A model generated the notes under the pieces. That model worked only from the letters and a program-made list of their open reading frames with translations, did not search any database and was not told the DNA's origin. The translations under genes were made by a program, and so were the position numbers. From Winogradskyella aurantiaca (GTDB lineage: Bacteria; Bacteroidota; Bacteroidia; Flavobacteriales; Flavobacteriaceae), in contig NZ_QKTV01000002.1 in NCBI RefSeq assembly GCF_003362725.1, forward strand, positions 124,001 through 188,000: a stretch of DNA of 64,000 nucleotides. The letters are read 5' to 3'. Positions 7,754 through 16,635 of this stretch are shown here, piece after piece. Positions within the stretch are counted from its first letter, which is position 1; every line of letters starts with the position of its first letter.

Positions 7754-9109
7754 TTAGTTCCAACGGTTTTGCTCTTCTTTACGCATGTATTCTTCGATTT
7801 TGCGTTTCTCCCAACTTGCCCCTAAAGCTCCATCGTCCACAAAAACTCTATAGGCTTGAATGATCAGACTTAAACCCCAACCAATTGCTGGGAACCAAAA
7901 CCATTGAATGGTAAATCTCGAAAAAGTGTACCAGATATATACTAATAATGGAATAACCACTATATAGGATATTAAACTGTAATAAAAGCCCTTTAATTCT
8001 TCAACACGCTTTCGGGCTCGCACATAAGCATCGTCGATTTCTTGTTGACCTGTTGTTAAACGTCTCATAACGGCTATAGGTTTTGTGAGCATAGGAATGG
8101 CAACTGCAAATTCCTTAGCCCCTTGATTAATCATAACTTGTTTTTGCGTTAGTAACTGATAACGCTGTTTAATATTACTTAGCCCAACACCACTACTCTT
8201 TTTAACTATTTGCTTGGGCTGAAGATTATTCATCACAACGAGAAAACCACCTTCCTCGTAAATTTTGATGTGTAGTGGCTTACTAGTTGTTACCATGTTG
8301 TGCTTTACAGCATTCTCAAGTAGCAATTGCAATGATAATGGCACTACTTTGCTCTCTGGATTGGAGGCCGATTCTGGGATATCAAAAATGATACTGTCCT
8401 CAAATCGCATTTTTAACAAGGACATGTATGTCCTGGCAAAATTCAACTCCTCATCTACAGTCACCAACTCTTTGTTTTTTTGCTCCAGTACATACCGGTA
8501 TACCTTGGACAATGAAGTAGTGAATTTCTGTGCATTATCTGGATTCTCTTCTATTAAACTGGTTAATACATTTAAACTATTAAATAAGAAATGAGGATCC
8601 AATTGATTCTTAAGGGCATCAAACTTAGCACTAGCTGTGCCTGCAATTACCTTTTGTTCTTTAACCTTGTTCTTTTGAACTTCCTTATAGTAGTAAACGG
8701 CATGAAAGAATAACGAAATAACCAGGGTTATCAAAAGAGCACTGAAATAGTAAGCCGTACGTTCACCATTTATGAACTCATTAAAGCTTTCTCCTTCTAA
8801 TACAATTTCAATAAAGGCCCTTACAAAGAATATAGTTATCAAGGTCAATACCACCGATCCAGCGAACCCAATAACCAATTTGTATTTTGCGTATTTGGTC
8901 CAAACCTCTTTCCGGTATAAAAAGTCAAAGAATTGAGAATTGACAAGACTTAATGGCACCGAATAAATAACATAGTAGAGTAGCATTTGCAGAAGGCTCT
9001 CGTCAAAAAAGATATGTCCACCAGAGAAAAAGCGTATACTAAAATCGACTATGGTCAATACCATACCAATGATAACCCCTGATACTATGATTTTAGAAAT
9101 TCGTTTCAT
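7754..9109 (-). CDS. LytS-type sensor histidine kinase with C-terminal 2TM domain
   Basis: 451 residues. Four membrane helices lie within 1-140, followed by a short coiled linker and the His_kinase domain with phospho-acceptor His173 in DPHFLFNSLN. The ATP-binding N-box is ENAVKHN (265-271) and the G-box is SSGVGLSNI (305-313). A complete 2TM domain is appended at about 360-450 (AYVRARKRVEELKGF ... WEKRKIEEYMRKEE). Met348 just before it could have been an independent start, which suggests that a third free-standing 2TM gene was fused in frame. The partner regulator is probably the LytTR protein at 5148-5909, at the end of the same operon. Confidence 0.92.
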   Translation of the reverse strand: MKRISKIIVSGVIIGMVLTIVDFSIRFFSGGHIFFDESLLQMLLYYVIYSVPLSLVNSQFFDFLYRKEVWTKYAKYKLVIGFAGSVVLTLITIFFVRAFIEIVLEGESFNEFINGERTAYYFSALLITLVISLFFHAVYYYKEVQKNKVKEQKVIAGTASAKFDALKNQLDPHFLFNSLNVLTSLIEENPDNAQKFTTSLSKVYRYVLEQKNKELVTVDEELNFARTYMSLLKMRFEDSIIFDIPESASNPESKVVPLSLQLLLENAVKHNMVTTSKPLHIKIYEEGGFLVVMNNLQPKQIVKKSSGVGLSNIKQRYQLLTQKQVMINQGAKEFAVAIPMLTKPIAVMRRLTTGQQEIDDAYVRARKRVEELKGFYYSLISYIVVIPLLVYIWYTFSRFTIQWFWFPAIGWGLSLIIQAYRVFVDDGALGASWEKRKIEEYMRKEEQNRWN

Positions 9110-9120
9110 TAAGTGTCTCT

Positions 9121-9744
9121 TTATTGATTACAACTTGCCATAACATTTTTAGCATGCTCCCTTCCCCAATCAGGATGGAATTCACCATCAACCTCGTAGG
9201 TGTCAAATAAGGCTATAGCTTGTTTTACTTTTTCACAATGTGGTGTTGGGTCCTGCCCAAAATATCTGGCACTACCCATATCCCATTCTGCTTTGCTTAA
9301 TACTACCCTCGGATTTCCTGGATCTAAGGACTGGGCCTTTTTATAAATCTCTGTAATCTTTGTGCTGTATTTCATACCATAGGTCATACCGTCAAAAGCA
9401 ATCCAATTGGTATAAATCTGGGCTTGTAAAATCATCAATTCAGGATTATCTGGTGACAAAGCATTAGCCGAATTTAAATGTTCCTGGGCTTTATCCAATT
9501 GTGCTTTTAAGACAGCTTCATCCTTAACGTTCCAACTCTTTAAAATATTAATTTGAGTTACATAGTAATGCGGTACCCAATTGTCTTGCTCAGCATTAGC
9601 AATACGTTCAAACAAATTAGCTGCCTGGTCCCTTTGGTCGTTCATCCAAAGTTCAAATGCCTTATTCATGCCTTGTTCATAATTACCTTGCGCAACGCTG
9701 AGAGTGCTAAAAATAATAGCTATGTATAGTGTTATAGTCTTCAT
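9121..9744 (-). CDS. Exported tetratricopeptide-repeat protein
   Basis: 207 residues beginning with a signal peptide (MKTITLYIAIIFSTLSVAQ). The mature part has helix pairs with TPR-like spacing: MNKAFELWMNDQRDQAANLFE, then LNSANALSPDNPELMILQA, then YKKAQSLDPGNPRVVLSKA. A short C-terminal region contains two of the protein's few cysteines (Cys near 169 and at the end). It is probably periplasmic and binds another protein; no enzyme motif is seen. It lies 11 bases upstream of the kinase gene and 13 bases downstream of the DUF2141 gene, so it may feed an envelope signal to the kinase (inference). Confidence 0.75.
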   Translation of the reverse strand: MKTITLYIAIIFSTLSVAQGNYEQGMNKAFELWMNDQRDQAANLFERIANAEQDNWVPHYYVTQINILKSWNVKDEAVLKAQLDKAQEHLNSANALSPDNPELMILQAQIYTNWIAFDGMTYGMKYSTKITEIYKKAQSLDPGNPRVVLSKAEWDMGSARYFGQDPTPHCEKVKQAIALFDTYEVDGEFHPDWGREHAKNVMASCNQ

Positions 9745-9757
9745 CCTAAATCGTAAT

Positions 9758-10177
9758 TTAATTAATGGTTATTGAAATTGATTCGGTCAGTTCAAACTTA
9801 GCGTCTTCCCATTTTGGTGGGCCCATAAAACCTTTGGCATTGTTAGAACAACCGTAACCTTCTTTTGGTATTCCCATAAAATTAGTATCCATCTTATCAT
9901 TATCATTGGCGTCATGTATGTAGGATACTGCATAGGTACCGCTGGGAACATTATTAAATACTACTTTAGTGGTTTTGTCCTTAATGACACCAACCTCACC
10001 CATGAAAGTGTCTTCCAAAAAGTCCTTTTCTGTATTGTACAAACCAACCAATACTTTTCCGTCATCGGACTTAAGGTTCTCAATAGTCACCTCTATGCTG
10101 TAGGTATTTTGAGCAACTGTTACAGAGGACATAACAGAAAATAGGTAAATCAGTAGATATTTTGTTAATAGTATCAT
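9758..10177 (-). CDS. DUF2141 domain-containing exported protein
   Basis: 139 residues with a signal peptide (cleavage near TVAQ) and a single beta-rich domain: TIENLKSDDGKVLVGLYN, then GTYAVSYIHDANDNDKMDTN and GIPKEGYGCSNNA. These are hallmarks of DUF2141, a small predicted envelope domain with an EF-hand-like acidic loop (DANDNDKMD) that may bind a metal. Function is unknown. It is the first gene of a seven-gene leftward operon ending with the LytTR response regulator, with a promoter-like element 23 bases upstream. Confidence 0.85.
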   Translation of the reverse strand: MILLTKYLLIYLFSVMSSVTVAQNTYSIEVTIENLKSDDGKVLVGLYNTEKDFLEDTFMGEVGVIKDKTTKVVFNNVPSGTYAVSYIHDANDNDKMDTNFMGIPKEGYGCSNNAKGFMGPPKWEDAKFELTESISITIN

Positions 10178-10199
10178 ATCGCTTGGTTAAATGTTGATA

Positions 10200-10207
10200 C
10201 AAATATC
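10200..10207 (-). promoter_or_regulatory. -7 element of the DUF2141-LytTR operon promoter
   Basis: On the minus strand GATATTTG matches TAnnTTTG at 7 of 8 positions and sits 23 bases before the DUF2141 start codon. No clear TTG is found at the -33 position. Confidence 0.4.
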
Positions 10208-10331
10208 CTTCAAGGTTACAGTAAATAAAAAGCGGAAGGACCCAATTGTAATATTTTTAGGATGAACTGTAAGTTACTTGAAATTAAGGAATAATTGAAG
10301 TAGCTTTCTTCAATTCTTTAAACCGTAATTT

Positions 10332-10362
10332 TTGCAGCAGTGGACTGGGCTTTGTAAGTTTG
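10332..10362 (+). promoter_or_regulatory. Promoter of the membrane LytTR regulator gene
   Basis: TTG at 10332-10334, a 20-base spacer and TAAGTTTG at 10355-10362 form a complete match to the Bacteroidota sigma-A consensus TTG-N19-TAnnTTTG, 36 bases before the start codon. This is one of the clearest promoters in the window. Confidence 0.6.
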
Positions 10363-10398
10363 TTCGGCCCTACATAAAGGGCAATATTTCACAAAACA

Positions 10399-11211
10399 AT
10401 GCAAATCAACAGAAGCATATCCTATACACATAGCTGGCGATCTACCCTATTAATTTGCTTGATCCTTTCGGCCGTTTTTAGTTTTATACTAGTCTTTTTA
10501 CAGCCCTTTGATACTTATGATGTGCAAATGCCTTATAAAAACTTAAAACTAGTAGGCTATGCCATTCCCATTACAATTTCAATACTTGTGATACATATAT
10601 TTGAGAACAAGTGGTTCGCCAAACAACAAAAATGGCTGCTCTGGAATGAGCTTTTTATTATGGGTTTAGGACTTCTGCTCATAACATTCCTCTCTTTTAT
10701 TTATCTCAATAATTTTGTCAACAAAGATGCTTTGCCCTTCACTGAGTTTTTTACGTGGTTACAGGTGTTTGGTTTGCCATTTGCCCCATTGATGCTCATG
10801 CTGTGGGCCTATCTCAGATTTCGCTTTAGTAAAATAGAAGTAGTAGAATCAAGCAAAATTAGTACCTCACTGACACTATTAGGAGATAATGCAAATGAAG
10901 TCTATCATTTCAATTGGAATCACTTTTTATTAGCTAGAGCTCAATCTAATTATGTCGAAATTATTACATCTCCTGGAGATGAAATTCCAGTTGAAAAAAC
11001 ACTTATTCGTTCGTCATTGTCTAAAATAGCACCCCAGATTCCACAAGCCCTCCAAGTACATCGCTCTTATTTAATTAATAAAGATCGTATTTTACGTTTG
11101 GAAGGTAATAGCCGCAAAGGCTGGTGTTTTATTAAGGATTATGAAGACTCTGTACCCGTTTCTCCAAAGCACTTTAAAGCCTTAAAAATTTGGCTTCAAA
11201 ATCGTCCCTGA
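10399..11211 (+). CDS. Membrane-anchored LytTR transcription regulator
   Basis: 270 residues. Four hydrophobic helices lie in the N-terminal half (about 16-35, 49-66, 82-103 and 115-140), followed by a cytoplasmic LytTR DNA-binding domain (about 165-265: HFLLARAQSNYVEI, IPQALQVHRSYLIN, PVSPKHFKALKIWL). There is no receiver domain, so it probably senses through the membrane part rather than by phosphotransfer. The gene is divergent from the 2TM/LytTR operon and followed by an S41 peptidase gene after 118 bases, suggesting a separate small regulatory unit that may cross-talk with the neighbouring LytTR system. Confidence 0.88.
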   Translation: MQINRSISYTHSWRSTLLICLILSAVFSFILVFLQPFDTYDVQMPYKNLKLVGYAIPITISILVIHIFENKWFAKQQKWLLWNELFIMGLGLLLITFLSFIYLNNFVNKDALPFTEFFTWLQVFGLPFAPLMLMLWAYLRFRFSKIEVVESSKISTSLTLLGDNANEVYHFNWNHFLLARAQSNYVEIITSPGDEIPVEKTLIRSSLSKIAPQIPQALQVHRSYLINKDRILRLEGNSRKGWCFIKDYEDSVPVSPKHFKALKIWLQNRP

Positions 11212-11329
11212 AACTACAAATTCATCCCTAATACTTCAATATTAGCACTAAATATTCAGCTTGGTCACATTAATTTGTAGGGACTATTCTCAGCCTGTTG
11301 TTTTGTTGAAAACTTAAAACATTCACAAA

Positions 11330-12313
11330 ATGAAAACACTAGTATTATTATGGATCAGTTGCTGTAGCTTTTGGTCTCCAAACACAGTTATTAACCCAGA
11401 AAGAGAACAATTATTAGATAAGATCTTCCAACTCCTCGAAGAAAATATTGCCAATCCATACTGGCTTGAAACAGATTCCTTTATAGAATTTAAGGAGGAC
11501 TTATACTCTGATAAAGTTATGGAGATGAGCGAGGATGAATTTATTCAATACTTCAAGGAAGTAAGGCACAATCTGGATTTCTCACATATAGATTTACGTT
11601 CTAAAAAGTATAATAACAAATACAGAACTGGTAATAATGACCCCGTGATTGAGTGGAAAGCATTAAACAGTAAAACTGCTTACCTGAGAGTGAGAACTTT
11701 TGTTACAGATGCCAGCCCTATGGTAAAAGCCTTATCGGAAATAGGTATGGATCAATACGAAAATCTAATCATAGATTTAAGAGACAATGGTGGTGGTAGT
11801 CTAGATGCCCCAGTAGTTTTGGGCAGGTTTTTAACCCAAGAATCTATTGATGCAGGCGTCTATTTAAATAGGAGTTGGTTTGAAAAAAACAAACGTGCAG
11901 CCACAGCCGAAGATATAAAGTCCTTTCCTTTCTTAACAGATTTTACCTTTAAAGGTATTTCTAAAATGTACAGTAGTACTGATGCCTTTAGAATGGTGTT
12001 GCCACCTCATAACCAACCGGTATATCAAGGTAAGGTATACGTATTAATCAACTCAAACACCGCTAGCGCCTGTGAACCTTTAATAGATTTAGTTCAGAAT
12101 AAAGGCATAGGAACCATTATAGGCCCACCCTCTGCTGGTAATATGCTATCAGGAGCCAGTTTTAAGATTGATGACAATTATCAACTATTTCTTCCGATTG
12201 CGGATTATCAAACTGGGGATGGAAGACGACTCGATAAAGTTGGTGTGATCCCTAAACACCGCGTCCGCTCTGAAGAGGCTTTGGACTATGTATTAACTGA
12301 GTTGATCAAATAA
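11330..12313 (+). CDS. S41 family peptidase (S41B-like)
   Basis: 327 residues with a short hydrophobic N-terminus (MKTLVLLWISCCSFW) that may be a signal peptide or lipoprotein-like leader. The core peptidase signature is clear: NLIIDLRDNGGGS (145-157), VYVLINSNTASACEPL with catalytic Ser246, and GTIIGPPSAGN (261-271). In CtpA/Tsp proteases a catalytic Lys lies 25 residues after the Ser; here that position is Asn271. His86 in DFSHIDLR fits the Ser/His arrangement of the S41B (tricorn/IRBP-like) branch. No PDZ domain is recognisable. It probably acts in the periplasm; the target is unknown, possibly a component of the upstream LytTR system. Confidence 0.85.
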   Translation: MKTLVLLWISCCSFWSPNTVINPEREQLLDKIFQLLEENIANPYWLETDSFIEFKEDLYSDKVMEMSEDEFIQYFKEVRHNLDFSHIDLRSKKYNNKYRTGNNDPVIEWKALNSKTAYLRVRTFVTDASPMVKALSEIGMDQYENLIIDLRDNGGGSLDAPVVLGRFLTQESIDAGVYLNRSWFEKNKRAATAEDIKSFPFLTDFTFKGISKMYSSTDAFRMVLPPHNQPVYQGKVYVLINSNTASACEPLIDLVQNKGIGTIIGPPSAGNMLSGASFKIDDNYQLFLPIADYQTGDGRRLDKVGVIPKHRVRSEEALDYVLTELIK

Positions 12314-12342
12314 AAAAAGCACCCTGTCGGGTGCTTTTTTTA
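12311..12342. terminator. Bidirectional terminator between S41 peptidase and cyclophilin-FKBP genes
   Basis: A 7-bp GC-rich stem (AGCACCC/GGGTGCT, arms 12318-12324 and 12329-12335) with loop TGTC is flanked by A7 on the left and T7 on the right. It can end transcription in both directions between two convergent genes. Confidence 0.92.
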
Positions 12343-12358
12343 TTTATATCTATCAATC

Positions 12359-13291
12359 TTACTTGACATCCATCAATTCCACATCAAAGACTAATGTCGC
12401 ATTAGGAGGAATAACTCCACCGGCACCAGCAGCCCCATATCCTAAGTCGCTAGGAATTACAAAACGAGCTTTATCACCTACTTTTAATAAGCCTATTCCC
12501 TCGTCCCATCCTGGAATTACCTGACCAACACCTACCTGAAATTGTAGGGGCTGATTTCTTTTATAAGAGGAATCAAATACAGTACCATCGGCCAATTGTC
12601 CTTTGTAGTGTACCGAAACGGTTTTTCCTTTTTCTGCTGGTTGACCATCACCATTTTGGATCATTTGGTAACGCAACCCGCTGGTTGTTTCTTCAAAACC
12701 AGCAGCTAGCTTGTCTAATTCTGCTCTTCTAGCCTCTTTTTCTGCTGCCAATCTTTTTTCTCGAGCTCCTTCAAAGGTTCTAAATGCTTCCACAGCATTA
12801 AATTCTTCAGCAGCCTCTCCAACTCTAATAATCTCAACCGAATCCATCAGATCACCTTGCGCAACAGCGTCAACAACCTCTTGTCCTTCAACAACTTTTC
12901 CAAAAACTGTGTGCTTTCCATCCAACCAAGACGTCTCAATATGAGTTATAAAAAACTGACTTCCGTTGGTACCTGGCCCAGCATTGGCCATGGACAAAAC
13001 ACCTGGTCCATCATGCTTCAGGTCTGGATGAATTTCGTCATCGAATTTGTAACCTGGATTACCAGTCCCTGTTCCTTGTGGACACCCACCTTGTATCATA
13101 AAATCAGGAATGACCCTATGAAATTTAAGCCCATCGTAATATGGATTTCCTTGAGGTTTGGCCGAGTTCTCTAAATTACCTTCAGCCAAGGCAACGAAAT
13201 TTCCAACTGTACCTGGGGTCTTCTCAAATTCCAAATTTAGTAGTATAGCACCTTTTGAGGTGTTAATCTTTGCATATAAACCGTCTTGCAT
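12359..13291 (-). CDS. Fused cyclophilin-FKBP peptidyl-prolyl isomerase
   Basis: 310 residues combining two unrelated prolyl isomerase folds: a cyclophilin domain (about 1-158, with [21 protein letters not shown] and [10 protein letters not shown]) and an FKBP domain (about 212-310, with [28 protein letters not shown] and [13 protein letters not shown]), joined by a charged helical linker (about 165-205). There is no signal peptide, so it is likely cytoplasmic. Such fusions are common in Bacteroidota and probably assist protein folding. It is a single-gene unit with a TATCTTTG element upstream and a shared terminator downstream. Confidence 0.93.
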   Translation of the reverse strand: MQDGLYAKINTSKGAILLNLEFEKTPGTVGNFVALAEGNLENSAKPQGNPYYDGLKFHRVIPDFMIQGGCPQGTGTGNPGYKFDDEIHPDLKHDGPGVLSMANAGPGTNGSQFFITHIETSWLDGKHTVFGKVVEGQEVVDAVAQGDLMDSVEIIRVGEAAEEFNAVEAFRTFEGAREKRLAAEKEARRAELDKLAAGFEETTSGLRYQMIQNGDGQPAEKGKTVSVHYKGQLADGTVFDSSYKRNQPLQFQVGVGQVIPGWDEGIGLLKVGDKARFVIPSDLGYGAAGAGGVIPPNATLVFDVELMDVK

Positions 13292-13314
13292 AATATCTTT
13301 TTGATTTAAGGCTG

Positions 13315-13322
13315 CAAAGATA
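13315..13322 (-). promoter_or_regulatory. -7 element of the cyclophilin-FKBP promoter
   Basis: On the minus strand TATCTTTG is an exact TAnnTTTG match 23 bases before the start codon. The TTG expected about 19 bases further upstream is not evident. Confidence 0.5.
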
Positions 13323-13375
13323 AGGAAACTAGAAAGATGATTATAGGAGGATGCCTAGAGATTACAACAGTTAAA

Positions 13376-15577
13376 TTAATTTGCCACCTCACTCATAAAC
13401 TTAAGACGGTACAGACGTAGTTCTTCATCATCATAATCACCATCAAACTCATCAATAGCATCTGATATTTTATCGGTTTCTGATTCCATGAAGTATTCGT
13501 GAATCTCTTCCTGTTGATCTTCGTCAAGAATGTCATCAATCCAATAATCGATATTTAATTTGGTTCCTGAGAATACGATGGTCTCCATTTCTTTAATAAA
13601 GTCTGGCATGTCCATTCCCTTAGCTTGAGCTAAGTCAGTGAGTGGTAGTTTTCTATCGATATTCTGGATAATGTACAACTTTAAAGCAGAGTTCATTCCG
13701 GTTGATTTAACCACTAATTCATCTGGACGCGTTATATCATTTTCTTCAACATAGTCTGCAATTAATCCAACAAAGTCATTACCATACTTTTTAGCCTTGC
13801 TCTCACCGACTCCATGAACTTTAGATAATTCTTCAATGGTAACAGGATACTTTAAAGCCATGTCCTCCAAAGAAGGGTCTTGGAATATAACAAATGGTGG
13901 TACACCTATACGTTTGGCATTGCGCTTTCTCAAGTCTTTGAGCATTTTCATCAAATTCTCATCTGCCACTCCGCCGCCACCTTTGGCATTTGTAATGATG
14001 CCATCATCAGCTTGATCCAGATACACATGGTCCTCAGTCATCATAAAACTACTAGGGCTTGTAATGAATGATCTGCCTTCTTCTGTGAGTTTCAATACCC
14101 CATAAGACTCAATATCTTTTCGTATCAAATCGACAACTAGCATTTGTCTGATCAAGGCCATCCAATGCCGAGGTTCTTTGTCCTTGCCGTCACCAAAAAA
14201 TGGCTGCGCATCTGTCTTATGACTACTTATAAGCGCATTGGCATTACCTGTGATGACTTGTACCAGATCTTTTGACTTATATTTCTCTAAGGTTGATTGC
14301 ACTGTTTTTAAAACCACCAAAACATCGTCTTTGGCTTCTTTTTGTGTCTTTGGATGACGAACATTATCATCCATATCACCACCGTCGCCGGTTTCATTAT
14401 CAAACTCCTCACCAAAGTAATGCAGTATAAACTTTCGGCGCGACATCGATGTTTCAGCATAGGCCACCATCTCTTGTAATAGCGAATGTCCAATTTCTTG
14501 CTCTGCTACTGGCTTGTTAGCCATGAACTTTTCTAATTTTTCTATATCCTTGTAGGCATAAAAGGCTAAGCAGTGTCCTTCCCCGCCGTCTCGGCCTGCT
14601 CTGCCTGTCTCCTGGTAATAGCTCTCAATACTTTTGGGAATATCATGGTGAATTACAAAACGCACATCGGGCTTATCGATTCCCATACCAAATGCAATTG
14701 TTGCCACAACAACATCCACATCTTCCATTAAAAACATGTCCTGGTGTTTCACTCGAGTTTTAGCATCGAGCCCAGCATGATAAGGAACCGCTTTAATTCC
14801 ATTCACTTGAAGCACCTGAGCGAGCTCTTCTACACGTTTACGACTTAAACAATAAACTATACCTGACTTACCCTCATTTTGCTTGACAAAACGAATAATA
14901 TCAGCATCCACCTGTTTAGTTTTAGGACGGACTTCGTAATAAAGATTAGGCCTGTTAAATGATGCTTTATAGGTTGTAGCATCGGACATTCCAAGACTTT
15001 TAAGAATATCCTCCTGAACCTTAGGGGTTGCTGTTGCCGTTAGTCCAATAATTGGAATGTCATTACCGATGCGTTTCAATATTTGGCGCAGATTGCGGTA
15101 TTCTGGTCTAAAGTCATGACCCCATTCACTTATACAATGTGCTTCATCGACAGCCATAAAGGAAATGGTAACAGAGTTTAAAAAATTAACATAATCCTCT
15201 TTGGTCAGTGATTCTGGAGCTACATATAACAATTTAGTGACACCATTACTAATATCAGCCATAACTTGCTTCACCTCCCCTTTATTTAAAGATGAATTAA
15301 GTACATGGGCCACACCATGATCGTCAGACACTGCTCTTATGGCATCCACTTGATTTTTCATTAAGGCAATTAATGGAGAAACCACAATTGCTGTACCCTC
15401 TTTAATAAGAGCTGGTAATTGATAACAAAGTGATTTACCACCACCCGTTGGCATAATTACAAAGGTGTTCTCACCATTGATGACACTTTTTATTACCTCT
15501 TCCTGAAGTCCTTTAAATTGTGAAAAACCGAAGTACTTTTTTAGCTCGGAATGCAAGTCAATTTCTGCTGTGCTCAT
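13376..15577 (-). CDS. recQ: ATP-dependent DNA helicase RecQ (zinc-cysteine-less type)
   Basis: 733 residues. The superfamily-2 helicase core is intact: Walker A PTGGGKS (43-49), DEAH box at 144-147 (VDEAHCISEWGHDFR), motif III LTATATPKV, and motif VI HHDIPKSIESYYQETGRAGRDG. The RQC region follows (SRRKFILHYFGEEFD), then winged-helix sequence and an HRDC-like domain near the C-terminus (PVTIEELSKVHGVGESKAKKYG). The four zinc-binding Cys found in E. coli RecQ after the LNYFGE motif are absent. It unwinds recombination intermediates. It is divergent from kdsD, with overlapping promoter elements between them. Confidence 0.93.
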   Translation of the reverse strand: MSTAEIDLHSELKKYFGFSQFKGLQEEVIKSVINGENTFVIMPTGGGKSLCYQLPALIKEGTAIVVSPLIALMKNQVDAIRAVSDDHGVAHVLNSSLNKGEVKQVMADISNGVTKLLYVAPESLTKEDYVNFLNSVTISFMAVDEAHCISEWGHDFRPEYRNLRQILKRIGNDIPIIGLTATATPKVQEDILKSLGMSDATTYKASFNRPNLYYEVRPKTKQVDADIIRFVKQNEGKSGIVYCLSRKRVEELAQVLQVNGIKAVPYHAGLDAKTRVKHQDMFLMEDVDVVVATIAFGMGIDKPDVRFVIHHDIPKSIESYYQETGRAGRDGGEGHCLAFYAYKDIEKLEKFMANKPVAEQEIGHSLLQEMVAYAETSMSRRKFILHYFGEEFDNETGDGGDMDDNVRHPKTQKEAKDDVLVVLKTVQSTLEKYKSKDLVQVITGNANALISSHKTDAQPFFGDGKDKEPRHWMALIRQMLVVDLIRKDIESYGVLKLTEEGRSFITSPSSFMMTEDHVYLDQADDGIITNAKGGGGVADENLMKMLKDLRKRNAKRIGVPPFVIFQDPSLEDMALKYPVTIEELSKVHGVGESKAKKYGNDFVGLIADYVEENDITRPDELVVKSTGMNSALKLYIIQNIDRKLPLTDLAQAKGMDMPDFIKEMETIVFSGTKLNIDYWIDDILDEDQQEEIHEYFMESETDKISDAIDEFDGDYDDEELRLYRLKFMSEVAN

Positions 15578-15602
15578 TAAATCCCTTTTCCTAATTTATG
15601 GT

Positions 15603-15610
15603 TACCTTTG
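15603..15610 (+). promoter_or_regulatory. -7 element for the kdsD-tatC-lptB unit
   Basis: TACCTTTG exactly matches TAnnTTTG and lies 41 bases before the kdsD ATG. No clear -33 TTG is seen. The transcript probably continues through tatC and the CMD gene. Confidence 0.5.
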
Positions 15611-15621
15611 CGCGGTATGTT

Positions 15622-15629
15622 TAAAGATA
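15622..15629 (-). promoter_or_regulatory. -7 element for recQ
   Basis: On the minus strand TATCTTTA matches TAnnTTTG at 7 of 8 positions, 44 bases before the recQ ATG. It faces the kdsD element at 15603-15610, so the two divergent promoters overlap. Confidence 0.35.
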
Positions 15630-15651
15630 AGAATTTCTTTAAACTATTATA

Positions 15652-16635
15652 ATGCAAAAATCACAAGTTTTGAACAGTATGTCCGCAATTCTGGATCAGG
15701 CAAAGGACACCATAGCCATGGAGGCTAATGCCATATCAAATCTCAGTAATTTGATTACTAAGGATTTCTCAGATGCCGTAGAACTTATTTACAACTCAAA
15801 GGGACGAGTTATCATCACGGGGATAGGTAAAAGCGCCATCATTGCCAATAAAATTGTCGCCACACTGAATTCCACAGGTACTCCATCTGTTTTTATGCAT
15901 GCCGCTGATGCCATACATGGAGACCTTGGATTAATCCTAGAGGATGATGTGGTTATTTGTATTTCTAAAAGCGGAAACACCCCTGAAATCAAAGTTTTGG
16001 TTCCTCTTATAAAAAATGCTAAAAATCAAATGATTGCCATTACGGGTAATCCTGATTCTTATTTAGGACAGCAGGCCGATTTCGTATTAAATGCCTATGT
16101 GGAACAAGAAGCGTGTCCTAATAATTTAGCTCCAACAACAAGCACCACTGCGCAATTGGTTATTGGGGATGCTTTGGCTGTTTGCCTGCTGCATCTAAGA
16201 GGATTTTCAAGCAAGGATTTTGCCAAATACCATCCCGGTGGAGCTTTAGGAAAACGATTGTACTTAAGAGTTAATGACCTCTCCTCACAAAATGAAAAAC
16301 CTGTAGTGAGTTCTGACACTCCTTTAAAGGAGGTAATTGTGGAAATCACTAAAAAGATGCTTGGGGTTACGGCTGTTGTCGATAATGGCATCATTAAAGG
16401 TATCATTACAGATGGCGACCTAAGACGTATGTTAAGCACCACTGATGATTTGACACGAATTATCGCATCGGACATTATGAGTGAAAATCCAAGAACAATC
16501 GATTCAGACGCCATGGCCGTTGATGCCAAAGAGCTAATGGAAGAATATGGAATCTCACAACTTCTGGTCACATCTAATGACAGATATGATGGTGTTGTTC
16601 ATTTACATGACCTAATAAAAGAAGGCATACTCTAG
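15652..16635 (+). CDS. kdsD: D-arabinose-5-phosphate isomerase (KpsF/GutQ family)
   Basis: 327 residues: an N-terminal SIS sugar-isomerase domain (about 35-185, with IITGIGKSAIIANK, SKSGNTPE and KYHPGGALGKRL) and two C-terminal CBS domains (about 205-325). It interconverts ribulose-5-phosphate and arabinose-5-phosphate, the first step toward Kdo for lipopolysaccharide. The catalytic His region (YHPGG) is conserved. The stop codon is directly followed by the tatC ATG, so these genes are co-translated. The link to envelope biogenesis matches lptB three genes downstream. Confidence 0.93.
   Translation: MQKSQVLNSMSAILDQAKDTIAMEANAISNLSNLITKDFSDAVELIYNSKGRVIITGIGKSAIIANKIVATLNSTGTPSVFMHAADAIHGDLGLILEDDVVICISKSGNTPEIKVLVPLIKNAKNQMIAITGNPDSYLGQQADFVLNAYVEQEACPNNLAPTTSTTAQLVIGDALAVCLLHLRGFSSKDFAKYHPGGALGKRLYLRVNDLSSQNEKPVVSSDTPLKEVIVEITKKMLGVTAVVDNGIIKGIITDGDLRRMLSTTDDLTRIIASDIMSENPRTIDSDAMAVDAKELMEEYGISQLLVTSNDRYDGVVHLHDLIKEGIL

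Noticed and set aside
16095-16571. 158-codon minus-strand open frame inside kdsD
   Set aside because: Antisense shadow of the strongly conserved CBS/SIS coding sequence; no family match.
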